Part shown: in pieces, positions 13,771 to 18,903 of the stretch
Layout: every line of letters starts with the position of its first letter
How positions within the stretch are numbered: the stretch's first letter is position 1
Assembly (NCBI GenBank): GCA_023301335.1
Contig: JALZVA010000160.1
Coordinates: forward strand, 1-18,903
Length of the DNA stretch: 18,903 bases
Direction of reading: 5' to 3'
Origin: Akkermansiaceae bacterium
Lineage (GTDB): Bacteria > Verrucomicrobiota > Verrucomicrobiia > Verrucomicrobiales > Akkermansiaceae
Program-made: the position numbers and the translations under genes
The notes under the pieces: generated by a model
The model's input: only the letters and a program-made list of their open reading frames with translations
The model's database searches: none
Told to the model about the DNA's origin: nothing

Positions 13771-14796
13771 TTATCCGAATGCTTTGATGAAGCCTACTTC
13801 TAGAGCGAGCTTTTCGTCAGCATTGGTATTTAATGAATCACGTAAGGATTCGAGAGCTTCCATCCGCAGGATTAGTGAATCAACCTCTTCTGTTTGAGCA
13901 AGCTTTTTCGTAAGGGTTTCGATTTGCGTATATTCGACGTAGTTAAATTTTGATTTCTGCCTGACAATATCTCCGAACCAAGAGATCAGAGTGTCCATGA
14001 GTAGCGTTCTTTCTAGTAAATACTCGCTTTCAGTCTGTGCTTTATAAAACTCTTGGCGGTCTTTGAGCCAGTTACCATCGGTAGATTTTGCATAGAGGGC
14101 TTCCTCATCCTTGAGAGCTTGCTCGTTTGCTTTGCTGATAGTGGCTTTACGCTCAGCTAAAACGCCGGCAAAAATGGACTTCATTTTCAGGGCTGAAACA
14201 TCAGATTCGAAGCCGTTTTTACAGAACCCAGCGATGGATTGAAGGAGTTTGGACTCGCTCTCAGAAACCGTGCGGGGGCCGGTGTGCACCAGGTGCATGT
14301 TGATACAGCGAGAGAGAATAGTAGGAAGTAACCTTTCAGGCTGTTGGGTAATAAGGATGAGGAGTGTTTGTTTAGGAGGCTCTTCTAATGTTTTTAAAAA
14401 GGCATTGGCAGACTGATCGTTCATTCTGTCTGCTGGTTCAATGATGCCAATATTCCATTTTCCTTTTGGAGAGACGGAGTAGAGGCTTTTTTCAAATTGG
14501 CGCATGGCCTGCACTGAAATAATGCGTGAGCGCTTTTCTGGGCGGAGCACACGAACGAGCTCTCCTTCAAGCTCATCAATGGGTTTGGGCTCACCATTGA
14601 CCTGAACAGTAGCATCGCCAAAGAGGTCTAGCCCTGCTTCTTGTTCAGGTTCTCCATTAACGAGGTCGACCATTTTAGAAGCTAAGCGATGAGTTCCCGC
14701 TTCTTCCTCGCCGATGATAAGAAAAGCGTGTCCAAGCCGCTGTTTTTCAAACGCGGATTGGATGAGATTGAATGCTTCTTCCTCGGTGTATGCCAC
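13771..14796 (-). CDS. holB: DNA polymerase III delta-prime subunit
   Basis: Delta-prime is the stator of the bacterial clamp loader. The 341-residue protein opens LGHAFLIIGEEEAGTHRLA, a degenerate P-loop without the lysine, as expected for a subunit that does not hydrolyse ATP. It has ADRMNDQSANAFLKTLEEPP (residues 122-141) and the SRC motif at 162-164, whose arginine acts in trans on the neighbouring DnaX ATP site. The four-cysteine zinc module of the E. coli protein is absent; residues about 48-75 lack a CxxC pair. The C-terminal half is helical, like the collar domain. The start is a GTG at 14796. No other in-frame start lies before the upstream stop, and no Shine-Dalgarno is visible. It leads the beta-CASP gene. 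Confidence 0.9.
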   Translation of the reverse strand: MAYTEEEAFNLIQSAFEKQRLGHAFLIIGEEEAGTHRLASKMVDLVNGEPEQEAGLDLFGDATVQVNGEPKPIDELEGELVRVLRPEKRSRIISVQAMRQFEKSLYSVSPKGKWNIGIIEPADRMNDQSANAFLKTLEEPPKQTLLILITQQPERLLPTILSRCINMHLVHTGPRTVSESESKLLQSIAGFCKNGFESDVSALKMKSIFAGVLAERKATISKANEQALKDEEALYAKSTDGNWLKDRQEFYKAQTESEYLLERTLLMDTLISWFGDIVRQKSKFNYVEYTQIETLTKKLAQTEEVDSLILRMEALESLRDSLNTNADEKLALEVGFIKAFG

Positions 14797-14886
14797 AGCT
14801 GGATATTGAGAGGAAGCCTTTGGTAGAGCAAGGATTATTCACACTATTCGGCATCAAAAAGTATCACCTCTAGCTGAGGCAAGCCC

Positions 14887-15417
14887 CTAGAAACGGAATG
14901 AAAACCCAGTTTCAAAGCCCCATTGGTGGTCAGGGTCGAGATTAGGCACCTCTAAGAGGCTAAACTCTTCAAAAAAGAGGCGTCTCACACCAAGATTAAT
15001 CGAACTGTGTTCTGATAAGCGAAACCTTATCCCTGCTTTAAGTTGAGCAAAGGCAGCCTCGTCATCACTGAGATTACCCCGGTTACTACTGAGTCTGTGG
15101 AACTGAACTCCTACTCCTCCGCCTAGGTAGAAATCCACGTTGCTATTGGTTTTGAACTCGGCTTCGTAGTTGATAGCTAAAATAGGAGACTCTAAATCGA
15201 CATTAAAAAAATCATCAATCTCTCGTTCAAAATAGATAAACTCAAGCCCTACTTTATGGTTAGCCACAGGTGTACTAGCGAAGATCCCGTTGAAAGCCAA
15301 ACTGCCATAGGTACGTGTATCATCTGGCATGTAACCGACTGTGGTATGGAACTCCCCAATATTGCCAGCTAAGCAAGATGAGGTGAGAATGGCGGATAGA
15401 AGTAATAATTTTTTCAT
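14887..15417 (-). CDS. Small outer-membrane beta-barrel protein
   Basis: The 176-residue product has a signal peptide (MKKLLLLSAILTSSCLAG) with cleavage expected after CLA. The mature chain consists of about eight amphipathic strands (VGLEFIYFERE, FYLGGGVGVQFHRL, AQLKAGIRFRL, SINLGVRRLFF) and ends WGFETGFSFRF with a terminal Phe. This fits an eight-stranded OmpA/OmpX-like barrel in the outer membrane. The cysteine in SSC could suggest a lipobox, but the residues around it fit signal peptidase I better. It lies 83 bases after the arginine-rich lipoprotein in the same direction. Only a short CCTC/GAGG hairpin follows it, so run-on into holB is possible. Confidence 0.82.
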   Translation of the reverse strand: MKKLLLLSAILTSSCLAGNIGEFHTTVGYMPDDTRTYGSLAFNGIFASTPVANHKVGLEFIYFEREIDDFFNVDLESPILAINYEAEFKTNSNVDFYLGGGVGVQFHRLSSNRGNLSDDEAAFAQLKAGIRFRLSEHSSINLGVRRLFFEEFSLLEVPNLDPDHQWGFETGFSFRF

Positions 15418-15500
15418 TTGTTATATGGGTTTACGTTATTTGTTAGATTTTGATTATAGGGGTGTTGCGATTGCTTCTGAGGGTGCGTGAAAAAGTTAAA

Positions 15501-15914
15501 CTAGAAGGCGTTACGCAGACTTTCCTGGATTCTAGAACGTGGTGAGTTAGCTGAAGGTTGATTACCTCTACTGTCTCTAGTTTCCTCTCGGCGGGGTTCA
15601 CTGCGGCGCGGAGAGCTTGTGTTAGTTGGTCTATTCTGGCGGGTTGAGTCTCTCCGTTGAGGCACTTGGCGTGAGCTTGTTCTTCTAGGGGTATTATTGG
15701 GAATCACTCTTCGAGGTGTATAGTGAGGCTTCGCAGGGTAGCGGGTATTATTATAGACGGGAGTTTTATAATGACGAGTAGATGTGTGATACTTTACAGG
15801 ATGATGGACACGGTGAGAGGTCTTCACCGATCTGTGGTAAGGTTGGTCTACCAGCAAAAGGCAGGATGAGAGGAGGAACGGTAAAAAGAAGATAATGAGT
15901 ATAAATTTTTTCAT
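15501..15914 (-). CDS. Small arginine/serine-rich lipoprotein
   Basis: I choose the ATG at 15914 because MKKFILIIFFLPFLLSSC is a clear lipoprotein signal with lipobox LSSC and acylated Cys18. The longer open frame to 16058 would put 48 unlike residues in front and overlap the divergent rhomboid gene. After the cysteine the 119-residue mature part is disordered and strongly basic, rich in Arg, Ser, Pro, Thr, Asn and His (RRTSSRQVPQRRDSTRQ), with no fold visible. Such chains may bind peptidoglycan, lipopolysaccharide or other polyanions, but this is inference. It is divergent from the rhomboid gene and upstream of the small barrel. Confidence 0.75.
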   Translation of the reverse strand: MKKFILIIFFLPFLLSSCLLLVDQPYHRSVKTSHRVHHPVKYHTSTRHYKTPVYNNTRYPAKPHYTPRRVIPNNTPRRTSSRQVPQRRDSTRQNRPTNTSSPRRSEPRREETRDSRGNQPSANSPRSRIQESLRNAF

Positions 15915-15941
15915 GTCGCAAGTAGGACGAGAACGATGTGG

Positions 15942-15998
15942 AATATATTCAAAAAAAATGACAAGTGTTGACTTTAGAGAACGATAAAGCCTTAGTGA
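15942..15998. promoter_or_regulatory. Possible overlapping divergent promoters
   Basis: On the minus strand TCAACA (complement of 15966-15971) and TATATT (complement of 15942-15947) are 18 bases apart and could drive the lipoprotein. On the plus strand TTGACT (15968-15973) with a poor CTTAGT (15991-15996) at 17 bases could drive the rhomboid gene. The two -35 boxes overlap, so the promoters might compete. An A8 run lies at 15951-15958. Confidence 0.3.
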
Positions 15999-16012
15999 AT
16001 GAGCAAAAGTAA

Positions 16013-16858
16013 ATGAATAGAGTTCAACAACAAGGTGGAAACCTTTTCTCAGGAGCACCTGTTTCAGTAGGCACGGTGGCGTTGATGCTCGTTGTATTTT
16101 TAACTGACTTGCTGTTAAAGAATATAGATCTCTATGGGTTATGCACTTTCACCACACAGCAAGCGATCCTTGAAGGAGAACTGTGGAGAATATTGACAGG
16201 GCCTTTAGTAAACGGAAGTGGGAGTGACCTTTTTGGAACCCTCATCTTCTTTGTTCTCTTAGCACCTCTGCTGGAGCGCTCGATCCCCCGTAAAGAGTTT
16301 GTTAAATTATTACTTCTGAGTATCTGCTCGGTGTACATAGTCTGGACGGGCTTATCCTTAGCTAATGTCATTGAGGGTAGCCGACTAATGCCTATTTCAG
16401 GGGGTGTGGGGATGAAAGCTGGAGTGGTGGCTGGGATTTACAGAGTGCTTGGAAATCAGTCGGTGAGCTTACTCATCTCTAATCGCCCTTTTTTGATAAA
16501 AAATATTATTCTTGTTTTCATTGTTATTTGGCTGGGGGTGACCGTGTTAGATTCGAGTAAGGCTGGCAATACGGGCCTCTACTTGGTTTGGCAATTAGTA
16601 GCTATTACGGGCGCTATAGCTGGCTGGTGGATAACACGCTCACCCTATATGGGTCTTAGCTCTGGATCTGGGAATAAAAAGAAAACCAAAGCGAAGAGAA
16701 AAAAGAAGAGTTATCAATCTAAGGTAAAACCGAGAACGTCCATTGACCGGAGCGACTCTGAGGTGGATAAAATTCTCGATAAAATTTCCGATAAAGGATT
16801 CCAGAGCCTAACGGAGCAAGAGCGTAAAGTATTAGAAAAAGCATCCCAATCATCATGA
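16013..16858 (+). CDS. Rhomboid-family membrane protein, probable pseudoprotease
   Basis: The 281-residue protein has about six hydrophobic segments in the first 210 residues and rhomboid landmarks: LEGELWRILTGPLV (like the WR.lT.l.h entry), a long helix ending LLER, and PISGGVGMKAGVVAG, where Ser129 sits in an xSG context like the catalytic GxSG. In the last helix, VWQLVAITGAIAGWW aligns with the usual H..G...G segment, but the histidine is missing. It therefore probably lacks protease activity. A basic linker (about 218-243) leads to a tail DKILDKISDKGFQSLTEQER that resembles the conserved C-terminal extension of many bacterial rhomboids. The stop overlaps the mazG start (ATGA), so translation is coupled. 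Confidence 0.82.
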   Translation: MNRVQQQGGNLFSGAPVSVGTVALMLVVFLTDLLLKNIDLYGLCTFTTQQAILEGELWRILTGPLVNGSGSDLFGTLIFFVLLAPLLERSIPRKEFVKLLLLSICSVYIVWTGLSLANVIEGSRLMPISGGVGMKAGVVAGIYRVLGNQSVSLLISNRPFLIKNIILVFIVIWLGVTVLDSSKAGNTGLYLVWQLVAITGAIAGWWITRSPYMGLSSGSGNKKKTKAKRKKKSYQSKVKPRTSIDRSDSEVDKILDKISDKGFQSLTEQERKVLEKASQSS

Positions 16859-17682
16859 ACGATAGTGAACAAATTACCTGCCCCCAAGATCAGCTTCAAA
16901 TGGAGAGGCTACGTGCAATAATGCACCGACTACGTGCCCCCGGAGGCTGCCCGTGGGATGCAGACCAGACACACCAGAGCATCGTCACAAACCTCATTGA
17001 AGAGACATATGAGACTGTGGATACGATTCGAAGAGGGGACATAGAACACATGAAAGAGGAACTAGGCGATGTACTCCTACAAGTTGTCTTTCATAGTGAA
17101 ATAGCCGAGGGGAATGGACATTTTACCTTCGATGATGTGGCAAGAGGGATTTCAGAAAAATTGGTGAGAAGGCACCCCCATGTGTATGCGGATAGTGAGA
17201 TTAAAAACTCGAAGGAAGTGTTGATGCAATGGGATGAGATCAAAAAAGCAGAGAAGGGAGGGAACGCTCCTAAGTATTACCTCGATAAGGTCGGGGACGG
17301 ACTACCTGCCATCCTTAAAGCCGCAAAGATTCAGAAAAAAGCAAGTAAGGTCGGCTTTGATTGGCCAAATGCCAAATCGATCCTCACAAAAATAGAGGAA
17401 GAACTAGGAGAACTCTCCGAGGAACTGGAGGAGCACAAAGAGGGTGAGGAACCCTCTGAGGCATTGAAAAATGAGCTAGGAGACCTCCTCTTCGTAGTGA
17501 TAAACCTCGCCCGGAAACTGAAGCTAAACCCTGAGGAAGTCTTGGATCGGACGAATAAGAAATTTGAAAAACGGTTTAACTACCTCGAAGACCAGCTAAA
17601 AGCTGAGGGAAAACCACTAGCTGAAGAGCATCAGCTCCGCATGGAAGAGCTATGGATTGAAGCAAAGCAGTTTGACTCGTAG
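16855..17682 (+). CDS. mazG: Nucleoside triphosphate pyrophosphohydrolase MazG
   Basis: MazG hydrolyses (d)NTPs to monophosphates and pyrophosphate in the cytosol, clearing abnormal nucleotides and, in E. coli, damping the stringent response. The 275-residue length fits the two-domain bacterial form. The start block LRAPGGCPWDADQTHQS is diagnostic. The magnesium ligands of the first domain are E49, E50, E53 and E69xxD72 (LIEETYE, EELGD). A second copy near the C-terminus carries EELGELSEELEE and ELGDLLF, followed by LNPEEVLDRTNKKFEKRF. The ATG lies inside the rhomboid stop (ATGA). A double stop (TAGTAG) ends the gene, and a weak terminator hairpin follows. Confidence 0.97.
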   Translation: MNDSEQITCPQDQLQMERLRAIMHRLRAPGGCPWDADQTHQSIVTNLIEETYETVDTIRRGDIEHMKEELGDVLLQVVFHSEIAEGNGHFTFDDVARGISEKLVRRHPHVYADSEIKNSKEVLMQWDEIKKAEKGGNAPKYYLDKVGDGLPAILKAAKIQKKASKVGFDWPNAKSILTKIEEELGELSEELEEHKEGEEPSEALKNELGDLLFVVINLARKLKLNPEEVLDRTNKKFEKRFNYLEDQLKAEGKPLAEEHQLRMEELWIEAKQFDS

Positions 17683-17688
17683 TAGACG

Positions 17689-17713
17689 CTCTTGGTGGCA
17701 ACGAGTTTATTTT
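17689..17713 (+). terminator. Weak terminator after mazG
   Basis: CTCTTG (17689-17694), loop GTGG, CAA-C-GAG (17699-17705) forms six pairs with one bulged C and is followed by TTTATTTT. It lies in the 24-base gap between the convergent mazG and symporter stops and overlaps the latter. Confidence 0.4.
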
Positions 17714-18903
17714 GATACGATACTATCAGTTTCGTCTAGAGAAGGAGTGGTGTTTTTACCTGGAATAAGGAGACCGCAAAGGACGGTTACAAGGACATTG
17801 ATAGGATAGAGCCAGAAAAAGCCAATCTTAGGTTGAATTTCTTTAATCTGATCTACGGTAATAAAATCAAGGTAAACAAGGAGGTTGTAAATATCTGGTA
17901 GCGCCCATGCTGCTAGGGCGATAGATAGCATTGTTCCAATAAGTATGCCATGGAAGGAAGCTTTCTTTCTCCATGGAGTAATGGCGAGGATGAGAATTCC
18001 CAATAAAGGTCCATACACATAAGCAACCATTCTAAATGCTAGAAAAATAAGATCTTTATCTTCTTCAGATGATCTAGAGTAAGCTAGAAAAATGGCAAAA
18101 AGGGATAAGAGAACTCCCCAAACTAGCACTAAGATACGTGACTTTGTTACCATGGATTTATCGTTACTATGCTTATCGAGATACTCTTTGCCAAAGTAGG
18201 CTGAGAGGCTAGTCTGAGATAAAGCTGCGAGGATAGAGTCTAGACTAGAGACAGCGGCAGCAAAAGCTCCTGCAATAATTAAGCCTTTGATTCCTGTAGG
18301 AAGTTCGGTCACGATCCAAATTGGAAACACATAGTTATTATCTTTAGCAAACCATTCAGCTTCGACAGCTGTAGGTTTATTAATAGCATACCAAGCAAAA
18401 AGCCCCGTTCCGACCATTAGCATGAGGAGGGTGATGACTTGGGAGACACTACTCCAGATAATTGCTTTTCTAGCGTCTTCCTTAGAGGCACAGCAAAACA
18501 TACGCTGAGCATTGAGCTGGTCGGTTCCGTAAGCAGCTAAATTTTGGAAAGGCATGGCAAAGATTGCAACCCAAATAGTATAACCAACTAATGGATCTTC
18601 AAACGGAGAGGTTAAATTTAAGGCGTTGAATTTGCTAATAGTTTCACCATTTTCCAATGTCACGGCAGAATTAATGGAAACGAATGACTCCCAGCCTACG
18701 GCGTTGATAAGCCAAGCAAGGGCAAGAATACCTCCAATAATAAAAATACCAAATTGAATGACATCTGTCCAAATGACCGTCCGCATCCCTCCCATGAGTG
18801 TCCAGAGGACGGCAAAAGCACCAATAATAATGATGCAGGTGTGTATTTCCATTCCTGTTACGACTTGTAGAATTAGAGCTGTGACAAGAACACGAACCCC
18901 TTG
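17707..18903 (-). CDS. SSS-family sodium:solute symporter (C-terminal part)
   Basis: The open frame does not stop at the ATG at 18852: it continues without a stop for 17 more codons to the window edge, so the real start lies outside. The visible 398 residues contain about nine to ten membrane helices. LMGGMRTVIWTDVIQFGIFI is the hallmark SSS segment, and AAAVSSLDSILAALSQTSL is the conserved Ser-rich sodium-site helix of the LeuT fold. VYGPLLGILIL and the final helix LYPINVLVTVLCGLLI follow, with a short hydrophilic tail. Full-length members have about 500 or more residues, so roughly the first quarter is missing. The substrate (sugar, amino acid, sialic acid or other) cannot be read from this part. 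Confidence 0.93.
   Translation of the reverse strand, partial: QGVRVLVTALILQVVTGMEIHTCIIIIGAFAVLWTLMGGMRTVIWTDVIQFGIFIIGGILALAWLINAVGWESFVSINSAVTLENGETISKFNALNLTSPFEDPLVGYTIWVAIFAMPFQNLAAYGTDQLNAQRMFCCASKEDARKAIIWSSVSQVITLLMLMVGTGLFAWYAINKPTAVEAEWFAKDNNYVFPIWIVTELPTGIKGLIIAGAFAAAVSSLDSILAALSQTSLSAYFGKEYLDKHSNDKSMVTKSRILVLVWGVLLSLFAIFLAYSRSSEEDKDLIFLAFRMVAYVYGPLLGILILAITPWRKKASFHGILIGTMLSIALAAWALPDIYNLLVYLDFITVDQIKEIQPKIGFFWLYPINVLVTVLCGLLIPGKNTTPSLDETDSIVSK

Noticed and set aside
14856..14879. Short CCTC/GAGG hairpin after the small barrel gene
   Set aside because: Only four pairs, and the T-run on the minus strand is seven bases away; too weak to call a terminator.
15915..16058. N-terminal extension of the arginine-rich lipoprotein
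   Set aside because: It would place 48 unlike residues before a perfect lipoprotein signal and overlap the start of the divergent rhomboid gene.
1..18903. CRISPR arrays, tRNA or rRNA genes, insertion sequences, phage or plasmid genes, anti-phage systems
   Set aside because: Reading both strands showed no regularly spaced repeats, cloverleaf-like segments, transposase or integrase motifs or terminal repeats. The DUF87-type ATPase alone, with no nuclease partner, is not enough to claim a defence system.

Overview
The window reads as a chromosomal stretch from a Gram-negative bacterium of moderate to low G+C content. It carries MlaE, ExbD, several signal-peptide proteins and outer-membrane barrels. 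I lean towards the Verrucomicrobiota/PVC group because of the gene mix: NrdR beside a conserved unknown, a DUF87-type ATPase, a discoidin-like remnant, a beta-CASP hydrolase next to DNA polymerase III delta-prime, and a rhomboid with a conserved C-terminal tail. Sequence alone cannot prove this. Many starts lack an obvious Shine-Dalgarno, and GTG and TTG starts occur. No tRNA, rRNA, CRISPR array, insertion sequence or phage gene is visible, so this is core-like DNA with small accessory pieces.

Layout. 1-213 (-) is the start of an ExbD/TolR gene cut by the window edge. 484-4492 (+) holds nrdR, an unknown gene that may carry a diverged ATP-cone, a HinT-type HIT hydrolase, and a large HerA/DUF87-like ATPase. 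4497-4716 looks like a decayed discoidin (F5/8 type C) domain in two frames. 4813-5139 (-) is a small two-helix membrane protein with an inverted repeat over its start, divergent from a putative lipoprotein (5224-5778, +). 5910-6018 is a compact structured leader: one C(UACG)G tetraloop hairpin and two sister hairpins 44 nt apart with the same TCTGGGGGGG loop but different, compensated stems. It precedes a single-helix membrane protein and mlaE (6078-7445), which are directly coupled. Transaldolase (-) converges on mlaE.

A cytoplasmic GH13 enzyme (+) follows, divergent from transaldolase. Then come a secreted alanine-rich repeat protein and a large outer-membrane barrel. The barrel's start codon lies one base after a (TAC)6 tract. 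Strong terminators separate this pair from the minus-strand block of holB and a beta-CASP metallo-hydrolase, an 18-kDa-class outer-membrane barrel and an arginine-rich lipoprotein. The last block is a rhomboid pseudoprotease coupled to mazG (+), converging on an SSS-family sodium:solute symporter (-) that runs off the window end.

Themes: nucleotide metabolism and housekeeping (nrdR, hinT, mazG, holB), envelope biology (exbD, mlaE, two barrels, two lipoproteins) and carbon metabolism or uptake (tal, GH13, symporter). The best candidate for something undescribed is the twin-hairpin G7-loop element upstream of the mlaE pair.
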